Assembly (NCBI RefSeq): GCF_040365225.1
Contig: NZ_AP028055.1
Coordinates: 2,604,001 to 2,668,000 of the forward strand
Direction: 5' to 3'
Origin: Bacteroides sedimenti
GTDB taxonomy: Bacteria > Bacteroidota > Bacteroidia > Bacteroidales > Bacteroidaceae
Length of the DNA stretch: 64,000 nt
A program made the translations under genes and the position numbers. The notes under the pieces were generated by a model. The model searched no databases. It saw only the letters and a list, made by a program, of their open reading frames with translations, and was not told where the DNA came from. This document shows positions 17,397 through 25,529 of this stretch, one piece after another (the first letter of the stretch is position 1; each line of letters begins with the position of its first letter).

Positions 17397-19097
17397 ATGA
17401 ACACAGAAATACTTGGAATCGGGATACAGATTATCCTGATGATCGCATTAAGTTACCCACTGGGTAAATACATAGCAAAAGTATATAAAGGAGAAAAAAA
17501 CTGGTCGGATGTTATTTCTCCGGTAGAAAATTTCATATATCGGTTCTGCAAAATTGACCCGACAGAAGAGATGGACTGGAAAAAGTTCCTGAAAACATTA
17601 CTTATTCTTAATCTATTCTGGTTTTTCTGGGGAATGGTACTGCTTATGTCTCAACATTGGTTGCCACTAAATCCGGATGGAAATGGAGCACAAAGTGCAG
17701 ATCAGGCGTTTAATACTTGCATCAGTTTTCTGGTAAACTGCAATTTACAGCATTACAGTGGCGAAAGTGGGTTGACATACTTCACTCAATTGTTTGTGAT
17801 TATGCTCTTCCAGTTCTTAACCGCAGCAACGGGAATGGCGGCTATGGCAGGAATTATGAGAGCCATGGCAACAAAAACCACTCAGACCATTGGTAATTTC
17901 TGGTTTTTCCTGGTGAGAAGTTGTACGAGAATACTTCTGCCCATCTCATTATTGATTGGTCTTATACTAATACTTCAGGGAGTGCCGATGGGATTTGAAG
18001 GAAAGGCAAAAGTTACAACTCTTGAAGGGTCAGTACAAACAATATCGCAAGGGCCAGCCGCAGCAATTGTTGCCATCAAGCAACTAGGTACGAACGGAGG
18101 TGGTTTTTTCGGAGCTAACTCCGCCCATCCTTTGGAAAACCCGTCATACCTGAGCAATATGGTCGAAAACATTTCAATTCTTCTCATCCCAATGGCTATG
18201 ATTTTTGCACTTGGGTTCTACCTAAAGCGAAAGAAAATGGCTTACATCATTTTCGGTGTGATGCTGTTAGGTTATCTCATAGGTGTAACGATCAACACAT
18301 GGCAGGAGACAAGCGGGAACCCTAAAATTTCGGGGATTGACCAAAGAGGTGGAGCCATGGAAGGTAAAGAAGTAAGAGTGGGTTCGGCAGCAACAGCATT
18401 ATGGAGTGTGAGTACTACGGCTACTTCCAATGGGTCTGTAAATGGCATGCACGATAGCATGAAACCTCTTTCGGGAATGGTAGAGATGCTCAACATGCAG
18501 ATTAACACCTGGTTTGGAGGCGTAGGTGTTGGTTTTATGAATTACTATATTTTCATCATCATAGCTGTATTTATCAGCGGATTAATGGTGGGTCGTACTC
18601 CCGAATTCCTTGGCAAGAAAGTTGAAGCCCGGGAAATGAAAATAGCAACAATCATTGCCTTATTCCACCCATTTTTAATTCTTACAAGTACTGCCATAGC
18701 AGCTTATTTGTACATACATCATACCGGTTTTGTCTCGTCCGAGGGAGGTTGGCTGGCTAATCCATCTTATCATGGATTAAGTGAAATATTTTATGAGTAT
18801 ACCTCTTGTTCGGCTAATAATGGTTCCGGATTTGAAGGTTTAAAAGATAACACTCCTTTCTGGAACTACTCTTGCGGCATGATTCTTATTCTGAGCAGGT
18901 ACATACCTATTATAGGACAAGTAGCAATAGCCGGTTTATTAGCCAAAAAGAAATTTATTCCAGAAAGTTCGGGAACATTAAAAACGGATACGGTTACGTT
19001 TGGCATTATGACCTTGGCAGTTATATTAATTATTGCTGCCCTGGCATTCTTCCCTCCGTTGGCATTAAGCACAATTGCAGAACAGTTAAGTTTATAA
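17397..19097 (+). CDS. kdpA: Potassium-transporting ATPase, potassium-binding subunit KdpA
   Basis: This 566-residue polytopic membrane protein has four pore-like repeats. Selectivity-filter-type Gly motifs are visible in NGGGFFGANSAHP and in SCSANNGSGFEGL, and the start reads IGIQIILMIALSYPLGKY as in KdpA. It binds and selects potassium in the KdpFABC complex. It is 13 bp upstream of kdpB in the same operon. Confidence 0.97.
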   Translation: MNTEILGIGIQIILMIALSYPLGKYIAKVYKGEKNWSDVISPVENFIYRFCKIDPTEEMDWKKFLKTLLILNLFWFFWGMVLLMSQHWLPLNPDGNGAQSADQAFNTCISFLVNCNLQHYSGESGLTYFTQLFVIMLFQFLTAATGMAAMAGIMRAMATKTTQTIGNFWFFLVRSCTRILLPISLLIGLILILQGVPMGFEGKAKVTTLEGSVQTISQGPAAAIVAIKQLGTNGGGFFGANSAHPLENPSYLSNMVENISILLIPMAMIFALGFYLKRKKMAYIIFGVMLLGYLIGVTINTWQETSGNPKISGIDQRGGAMEGKEVRVGSAATALWSVSTTATSNGSVNGMHDSMKPLSGMVEMLNMQINTWFGGVGVGFMNYYIFIIIAVFISGLMVGRTPEFLGKKVEAREMKIATIIALFHPFLILTSTAIAAYLYIHHTGFVSSEGGWLANPSYHGLSEIFYEYTSCSANNGSGFEGLKDNTPFWNYSCGMILILSRYIPIIGQVAIAGLLAKKKFIPESSGTLKTDTVTFGIMTLAVILIIAALAFFPPLALSTIAEQLSL

Positions 19098-19110
19098 TTG
19101 AAAGAAGTAT

Positions 19111-21144
19111 ATGAAAAAAAATATGTCCACCTCTTTATTCCCTAAAGAGCAAGTAAAAGCAAGTTTAAAGCAATCATTCGTGAAATTGGATCCGCGGATG
19201 ATGTTTAAAAATCCTATTATGTTTACTGTGGAAGTAGCTACAATAGTTATGTTTATTGTCTCTATCTACTCCATTACGAACAATTCACAGGGTTCATTCG
19301 GATATAACATTACGGTGTTCATCATTCTTTTTATTACCTTATTGTTTGCAAACTTTGCGGAAGCCATAGCCGAAGCGCGAGGAAAAGCACAGGCCGACAG
19401 CCTTAGAAAAACCCGTGAAGATACACCTGCCAAACTCATAATCAATGGAAAGATTAAGATAGTAAGCAGTTCGCAACTAAAAAAAGGAGATATTTTTGAA
19501 TGCGAGGTTGGCGACATTATTCCTGCAGATGGTGAAATTATCGAAGGCTTGGCTTCTATTGACGAAAGTGCAATAACAGGCGAGAGTGCTCCTGTAATTC
19601 GTGAAGCGGGAGGTGATAAAAGTTCTGTTACAGGGGGAACAAAAGTTCTGTCGGATAGTATCAAGGTAATGGCAACCACACAACCTGGCGAAAGTTTCCT
19701 GGATAAGATGATTGCATTGGTTGAAGGAGCAACACGCCAGAAAACACCAAATGAAATTGCCTTGACTATTTTATTGGCAGGCTTTACACTGGTCTTTATA
19801 ATTGTCTGCATGACTTTAAAGCCTTTGGCCGACTACAGCAAAGCAACGCTCACTATCGCATCATTAATATCACTCTTTGTCTGCCTCATCCCTACCACAA
19901 TAGGAGGCTTACTATCTGCCATCGGCATTGCAGGAATGAACCGTGCCTTGCAGGCAAATGTAATTACCAAATCGGGAAAAGCGGTTGAAACTGCCGGAGA
20001 TGTAGACACTCTTCTACTTGATAAAACAGGTACAATTACCATCGGCAACAGAAAAGCAACCCGTTTTTATCATGCAAATGGAATGGAAGAACGGGCATTT
20101 ATTGAATTCTGCATGCTCTCTTCCATGTCGGATGAAACTCCTGAAGGTAAATCGATAGTAGACTTGGGACGTGAATCTGGACTTCGGATGAGAAACCTGA
20201 ACACAACGGGAGCCAGAATGATTAAATTCACGGCAGAAACAAAATGTTCCGGTGTAGATCTTCAGGATGGAACACAGATTCGCAAAGGTGCTTTCGATTC
20301 TATTCGTCAAATTATTGAGTTGGCAGGTAATAAATTTCCTACGGAAACAGAAGAGATGACTTCGGCTATTGCCAATAACGGAGGAACTCCGCTTGTTGTA
20401 TGTGTTAATAAGATAGTGGTTGGGGTTATTGAATTGCAAGACATTATTAAACCCGGCATCCAGGAGCGCTTCCAACGTTTAAGAAAAATGGGGGTTAAAA
20501 CCGTGATGGTTACTGGAGATAACCCGTTAACTGCCCGATATATTGCAGAAAAAGCCGGTGTGGATGATTTCATTGCAGAAGCAAAACCGGAAGATAAGAT
20601 GGAATACATAAGAAAAGAACAGGAGTCGGGCAAGTTGGTTGCCATGATGGGTGATGGCACCAATGATGCTCCGGCTCTTGCGCAGGCGAATGTAGGAGTG
20701 GCAATGAACAGCGGAACACAGGCTGCCAAAGAAGCCGGGAATATGGTGGACCTTGACAATGACCCTACCAAACTGATTGAAGTGGTGGAAATCGGGAAAC
20801 AGCTACTGATGACGCGAGGCACTTTAACCACTTTCTCTATTGCTAACGATGTAGCCAAATATTTCGCCATTGTACCAGCTCTCTTTATGGCAACTATTCC
20901 TCAACTTTCATCACTGAACATAATGGGGTTGCATAGTCCGGAAAGCGCTATCTTGTCTGCCATCATATTCAATGCGCTTATTATTCCGGCTTTAATTCCT
21001 TTAGCTTTAAAAGGGGTAGAGTATAAACCTATCGGTGCATCGGCGCTTCTCCGCCGCAACTTGTTAATTTATGGTTTTGGAGGCATAGTCGCACCGTTCA
21101 TCGGAATCAAGTTGATAGATCTTATTGTCGGTTTATTTATTTAA
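19111..21144 (+). CDS. kdpB: Potassium-transporting P-type ATPase subunit KdpB
   Basis: This is a 677-residue P-type ATPase. Actuator motif ITGESAP, phosphorylation motif DKTGT with catalytic Asp304, nucleotide-binding region, hinge GDGTNDAPALAQANVG and KdpB-type transmembrane segments are all present. A second Met at residue 5 (19123) is a possible alternative start. It couples ATP hydrolysis to potassium uptake through KdpA at the inner membrane. Confidence 0.97.
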   Translation: MKKNMSTSLFPKEQVKASLKQSFVKLDPRMMFKNPIMFTVEVATIVMFIVSIYSITNNSQGSFGYNITVFIILFITLLFANFAEAIAEARGKAQADSLRKTREDTPAKLIINGKIKIVSSSQLKKGDIFECEVGDIIPADGEIIEGLASIDESAITGESAPVIREAGGDKSSVTGGTKVLSDSIKVMATTQPGESFLDKMIALVEGATRQKTPNEIALTILLAGFTLVFIIVCMTLKPLADYSKATLTIASLISLFVCLIPTTIGGLLSAIGIAGMNRALQANVITKSGKAVETAGDVDTLLLDKTGTITIGNRKATRFYHANGMEERAFIEFCMLSSMSDETPEGKSIVDLGRESGLRMRNLNTTGARMIKFTAETKCSGVDLQDGTQIRKGAFDSIRQIIELAGNKFPTETEEMTSAIANNGGTPLVVCVNKIVVGVIELQDIIKPGIQERFQRLRKMGVKTVMVTGDNPLTARYIAEKAGVDDFIAEAKPEDKMEYIRKEQESGKLVAMMGDGTNDAPALAQANVGVAMNSGTQAAKEAGNMVDLDNDPTKLIEVVEIGKQLLMTRGTLTTFSIANDVAKYFAIVPALFMATIPQLSSLNIMGLHSPESAILSAIIFNALIIPALIPLALKGVEYKPIGASALLRRNLLIYGFGGIVAPFIGIKLIDLIVGLFI

Positions 21145-21155
21145 GGAAATATAAA

Positions 21156-21734
21156 ATGAAAACAACTCTTATAAAATCGGTAAAAATAACCATTCTGTTT
21201 AGTTTACTGCTAGGAATCTCTTATGTACTAATTCTATGGATTTTCTCATTATTAACAACGTCTGATAAAGGGAATGCAGAACTGGTTTCCTGTAACGGTA
21301 AAGTAGTGGGAGCTGCCAATGTGGGTCAGAATTTCACAAAAGAGATTTACTTCTGGGGACGTCCTTCAGCGGTGAATTATACAGCTGATGCTTCTGGTGG
21401 AAGCAACATGAGTATTACAAATAAGAAATATTTGAATGAGGTGGAAACCAAAATCAAGGAATTTCTGGTTCATCACCCTTATCTTAAACGCAGTCAGGTT
21501 CCTATTGAAATGGTTACTGCCAGCGGATCCGGACTGGACCCGGACATTACTCCTCAGTGTGCTTATGTTCAGATTAAGCGCGTAGCTAATGCACGTGGAA
21601 TGAATGAAGAGAACGTAAAAAAAATCGTTGAAAAACAAATACACAGACCATTTTTAGGTATATTTGGAACAACCAGAATAAATGTTCTGAAATTAAATAT
21701 AGCACTAGAAGAGGCAGATAAGAGAGCTAAATAA
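21156..21734 (+). CDS. kdpC: Potassium-transporting ATPase subunit KdpC
   Basis: This 192-residue protein has one N-terminal membrane helix (residues about 10-32) and the KdpC extracytoplasmic domain: FWGRPSAVNYTADASGGSN, the SGSGLDPDI motif and a C-terminal GIFGTTRINVLKLN segment. It stabilises the KdpAB complex and aids potassium binding. It lies 11 bp after kdpB and 6 bp before the KdpD-like gene. Confidence 0.95.
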   Translation: MKTTLIKSVKITILFSLLLGISYVLILWIFSLLTTSDKGNAELVSCNGKVVGAANVGQNFTKEIYFWGRPSAVNYTADASGGSNMSITNKKYLNEVETKIKEFLVHHPYLKRSQVPIEMVTASGSGLDPDITPQCAYVQIKRVANARGMNEENVKKIVEKQIHRPFLGIFGTTRINVLKLNIALEEADKRAK

Positions 21735-21740
21735 ATAGTC

Positions 21741-22865
21741 ATGAACGACGAGAACAATGTACAACATTTCCTTGATTTGATTAAAAAATCGAGAAGAGGG
21801 AAATTTAAAATATACATCGGTATGATAGCCGGTGTAGGGAAATCTTATCGCATGTTGCTGGAAGCTCACGATCTTCTTAAAAGTGGTGTGGATGTGCAGA
21901 TTGGATATATAGAATCTCATGGAAGAGCTGAAACCGAAGTGCTGATAAAAGGTTTGCCTGTTATTCCAAGAAAAAAGGTATTTTATAAAGGAAAAGAAAT
22001 CGAAGAAATGGATTTGCAGAACATCTTGCTTATCCATCCGGAGATTGTGATTGTGGACGAATTGGCACACACAAATGTGGAAGGAAGTACAAACGAAAAG
22101 AGATGGCAGGATGTTATTACGCTTCTGGATGCAGGCATTAACGTAATTAGTGCGGTAAACATACAGCATATAGAAAGCCTGAACGAAGAAATAAAAGATA
22201 TTTCGGGCATTGAGGTGAAAGAAAGAATACCTGACAGTCTATTGGAACAGGCCGACGAAGTTGTAAACATCGACCTAACGGCAGAAGAATTGGTAAATCG
22301 TCTGAAAGCAGGAAAAATATATCATCCTGATAAAATCCAGATTGCACTAAGCAACTTTTTTAAAACGGAAAATATACTTCAATTACGTGAGCTTGCTCTA
22401 AAAGAGGTGGCATTACGGGTAGAAAAGCAGGTGGAAAATGAGTTTATCCAAGAGACATCACGCATTCGTCACGAAAGATTCCTAGCATGCATCAGTGCAA
22501 ATGAAAAAACCCCAAGAAAAATAATACGCAAAACAGCCCGTCTGGCTACACATTATAATACAAAGTTTATTGTACTGTATGTACAGACTCCACGAGAATC
22601 AAGCGACCGTATTCCTCTGGCCAACCAAAGACATCTGCTCAATCATTTCAAGCTTGCAACAGAACTGGGTGGTGAAATAATGCAAGAACAATCGGCAAAT
22701 ATTATCGATACCATTATCCGGGTATGCAAAGAACGGCAAATTACCACCGTCTGCATGGGAAGCCCTTCATTTAAAATTCCCAGGGTATTTTTTTCAGTAA
22801 CTAAATATAAGAAATTCATCGATTCACTTTCAAGGGCTAACATCGACCTGATTATCTTAGCCTGA
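21741..22865 (+). CDS. KdpD sensory half (KdpD N-terminal plus Usp domain), no kinase
   Basis: The protein has 374 residues. Residues 20-230 form the KdpD domain with Walker A (GMIAGVGKSYRML) and Walker B (IVIVDELAHTN). Residues about 248-374 form a universal-stress-protein-like domain (FLACISANEKTPRKIIRKTA and TKFIVLYVQTP). It ends at ILA with no transmembrane block, HisKA or ATPase domain, so it is half of classical KdpD (about 890 residues). The SxS and FTAxY residues that bind c-di-AMP in Gram-positive KdpD are here SAN and FIVLY, so binding is doubtful. It probably works with the adjacent kinase. Confidence 0.9.
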   Translation: MNDENNVQHFLDLIKKSRRGKFKIYIGMIAGVGKSYRMLLEAHDLLKSGVDVQIGYIESHGRAETEVLIKGLPVIPRKKVFYKGKEIEEMDLQNILLIHPEIVIVDELAHTNVEGSTNEKRWQDVITLLDAGINVISAVNIQHIESLNEEIKDISGIEVKERIPDSLLEQADEVVNIDLTAEELVNRLKAGKIYHPDKIQIALSNFFKTENILQLRELALKEVALRVEKQVENEFIQETSRIRHERFLACISANEKTPRKIIRKTARLATHYNTKFIVLYVQTPRESSDRIPLANQRHLLNHFKLATELGGEIMQEQSANIIDTIIRVCKERQITTVCMGSPSFKIPRVFFSVTKYKKFIDSLSRANIDLIILA

Positions 22866-22881
22866 TTAAAAAATCAATGTT

Positions 22882-24597
22882 ATGAGGATAAAAACTAAAC
22901 TCACCTACGGCATCGGAGTTCTTGTTGCCATAATCGTTCTCCTGGGGATGCTCTCGCTGAACTATATAAATAAACTGGATAATGAAACCCGTAAAATTTA
23001 TACGAACAACAACTATTCACTGGATTATTGCAGAAACATGTTGTCTGTTCTTGATAATGTGGAGAGCAATAGGGAGGCGCAGAAAATATTTCTGCTGAAC
23101 TTACATAAACAACAAAAGAATGTAACCGAGGTTAATGAAAAAGAATACACGGATAGGTTGACATTCAATTTCGAAAAGTATTTAAGTAAAAAAGATAAGA
23201 AAACACTGCCACAAATTAGAAGTGACATCTACTCTATTATGAGTCTGAATATGGCTTCTATCTATCATAAAAGTGAAGTTGCCAGGCAGACGGCAAATAA
23301 CGCCTTATTGTGGATTTCGCTGACTTTTGCCGGATGCATTATTCTGGCATTAGCTATCTTATTCCGCTTTCCGTACACTATTTTGAAACCGATAAGGGAA
23401 CTAATCAGCGGAATCACAGAAATTGCCAATCACAACTATGACAAACGGCTTAATTTTGAACCAACAAGCGAATTTGGCGAAGTATCTGCTTCTTTCAATA
23501 AAATGGCAGAGCGATTAAATGAATACAAAGAAAGTGCTCTTTCCGACATCATTGCCAACAAAAAATACATTGAGGCTATTGTAAATAGTATCACAGAACC
23601 GATTATCGGGTTAGACAATGAGAAAGAGATTCTTTTTATCAATGATGAAGCGCTGAATATACTAAATCTGAAAAGGGAGAATGTAATTCGAAAATCAGCT
23701 CCTGAAATAGCACTCAAAAACGATCTTCTCCGACGTTTAATAAGAGAGCTGGTAAATCCCGGAGAAAAATACGAGCCTCTGAAAATTTATGCAGATAATA
23801 AAGAGAGTTATTTTCAGGCCAATTACATCCCTATAAAGATTGTTGAAACCGGAGAAAAGGAACCACACAGCATTGGATACGTAATTCTTCTGAAGAATAT
23901 CACCGAGTTTGAGGAACGGGATTCGGCAAAAACTACCTTCCTCTCTACCATTTCTCATGAACTAAAGACTCCGATTTCAGCCATCATGATGAGCTTACAG
24001 CTATTAGAAGACAAACGGATTGGAGCCCTGAATCATGAACAGGAGTCACTTTCGCAAAACATAAAAGAAAACAGTGAACGTTTATTGAATATAACGGGCG
24101 AATTGCTGAAACTGACACAGGTAGAAGCTGGTAAACTGCAACTGATTCCTAAGATTACTAAACCAATCGAATTAATAGAGTATGCAATAAAAGCAACCCG
24201 CATGTTGGCTGAGAGATTTGGATGCCAAATTGAGGTTGAATATCCTGAAAAGATATCGAAACTGTTTGTTGATAGTGAAAAGATAGCTTGGGTTCTTACC
24301 AACTTGTTAAGCAACGCAATTCATTATTCGAAAGAAAATTCAAGGATCATTATCGGTGCCCGTCAAGACGGAGATGTTGTAGAAATGTATGTGCAAGACT
24401 TTGGCAAAGGAATTGATCCGAGGTACCACCAAAGCATTTTCGACAGATATTTCCGCGTACCTGGAACTAAAGTACAAGGCAGCGGACTGGGACTTTCAAT
24501 TTCAAAGGATTTTATTGAAGCTCAGAATGGTACAATTACTGTTGAAAGTGAAGTAGGAAAAGGAAGCAAATTTATAATTCGGTTTAATGTTAAATAG
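22882..24597 (+). CDS. Membrane sensor histidine kinase with HAMP and PAS domains
   Basis: This is a 571-residue kinase. TM1 at about 8-28 and TM2 at about 152-172 flank a mostly helical periplasmic sensor. HAMP (ILKPIRELISGITEIANHNY) is followed by a PAS domain (AIVNSITEPIIGLDNEKEIL), HisKA with phospho-acceptor His359 in SHELKTPISAIM, and an ATPase domain (N box NLLSNAIHYSKENS, DFGKGIDP, GSGLGLSISKDF). It starts 16 bp after the KdpD half, making it the last gene of the kdp operon. The likely target is the NtrC-type regulator at 15550. The signal is unknown, potassium or turgor being the obvious guess. Confidence 0.92.
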   Translation: MRIKTKLTYGIGVLVAIIVLLGMLSLNYINKLDNETRKIYTNNNYSLDYCRNMLSVLDNVESNREAQKIFLLNLHKQQKNVTEVNEKEYTDRLTFNFEKYLSKKDKKTLPQIRSDIYSIMSLNMASIYHKSEVARQTANNALLWISLTFAGCIILALAILFRFPYTILKPIRELISGITEIANHNYDKRLNFEPTSEFGEVSASFNKMAERLNEYKESALSDIIANKKYIEAIVNSITEPIIGLDNEKEILFINDEALNILNLKRENVIRKSAPEIALKNDLLRRLIRELVNPGEKYEPLKIYADNKESYFQANYIPIKIVETGEKEPHSIGYVILLKNITEFEERDSAKTTFLSTISHELKTPISAIMMSLQLLEDKRIGALNHEQESLSQNIKENSERLLNITGELLKLTQVEAGKLQLIPKITKPIELIEYAIKATRMLAERFGCQIEVEYPEKISKLFVDSEKIAWVLTNLLSNAIHYSKENSRIIIGARQDGDVVEMYVQDFGKGIDPRYHQSIFDRYFRVPGTKVQGSGLGLSISKDFIEAQNGTITVESEVGKGSKFIIRFNVK

Positions 24598-24613
24598 GTA
24601 GCTCTATATATTC

Positions 24614-25234
24614 TTATCTCCCTTCAGTCCTAATTGAGAACTCTTCCCTGGGTGTACCGAATCCATTTCGCTCATCCAGGTAGATTTCAAATACAGCCTC
24701 GCCACTTTTTAGACCACGTGTGGCGGATAGATTTACTTTGTAGAGCACCTTTTCACCAGGCTTTATTTTATCTATCACTGCCGGAGGCGAATAAATCAGA
24801 TGCCGGGTACCTTTTCCTCCTTTAAGCATTGGAGTTACATCGTAGGCAGTATTTTCACCCTCGTTGTAAATCTCAAATATAAGCCGGCAATCCTCACCAG
24901 TCTCTACCACTCTGTTCCAGTTTTCGTCCTGAAGCCTAATATCACGAATTATCAGATAAGGAGATGGAACTGTTTTATCGATATTGGGATGCCTGCTGTG
25001 AGGTTGCTCTCTGTTCACAATGCTTGCACCTATCAAGGCTCCGGCTGCCGAACCGATAAAAGAGCCCATGTAAGAACCTCTGTACCCTCCAATGTTTTCT
25101 CCAATAATTGAGCCGGCTATACTACCAATTGCAGCTCCAGTTTGAGTAGCGATAATAGATTGAGAAAATCGGTCCATCGAACTGCATTCTGAAAGAAGAA
25201 GCACACATGCAGTATATATAAATGCTTTTTTCAT
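24614..25234 (-). CDS. Glycine-zipper envelope protein, putative lipoprotein
   Basis: The protein has 206 residues from the chosen start (MKKAFIYTACVLLL), because the 15 codons before it do not resemble a signal peptide. A signal-type helix ends at LLSECSSMD. The Cys could be lipidated, but Glu at -1 is atypical. Residues about 30-75 form a glycine zipper (IGSIAGSIIGENIGGYRGSY and GSFIGSAAGALIGAS), a motif of membrane-inserting outer-membrane lipoproteins. The C-terminal part looks like an immunoglobulin-like beta domain (RLIFEIYNEGENTAYDVTP). It is monocistronic and convergent with the kdp operon. The role is unknown. Confidence 0.7.
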   Translation of the reverse strand: MKKAFIYTACVLLLSECSSMDRFSQSIIATQTGAAIGSIAGSIIGENIGGYRGSYMGSFIGSAAGALIGASIVNREQPHSRHPNIDKTVPSPYLIIRDIRLQDENWNRVVETGEDCRLIFEIYNEGENTAYDVTPMLKGGKGTRHLIYSPPAVIDKIKPGEKVLYKVNLSATRGLKSGEAVFEIYLDERNGFGTPREEFSIRTEGR

Positions 25235-25529
25235 ACCTTCTGGATATTGATTATACAAAAAACAGAAAACGTAACGCAAGTTAATAAATTCCGTCCTTAT
25301 AATTAAGGCAATAGTTGGTTATATGTTCAACAAAACAGGTAGATTTAATATTAATTAGGTCTACACCTTCAATAATTATACTCTACTACTTACTAATTTT
25401 AGCCCTAGGTCTTTTAGTAAATCATTAAGCAGTAAATTGCTTAATCGTGGTGTTAAAACTAGTAAATAAAAGGGTCTCGTGATAAATATATTCCATACAT
25501 TTGCTCTGAATCAAAGTAAAACACAGGTA

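Noticed and set aside
19266..20870. Long antisense frames over kdpB (up to 187 codons)
   Set aside because: Shadow frames of a highly conserved gene; their Ser/Ala/Pro-rich peptides match no known fold, and kdpB explains the coding signal.
25479..25529. GTG start extending the MutS-like protein by 17 residues
   Set aside because: The extra residues lack helical or signal character, and the ATG at 25530 starts a charged helix typical of the N-terminus.
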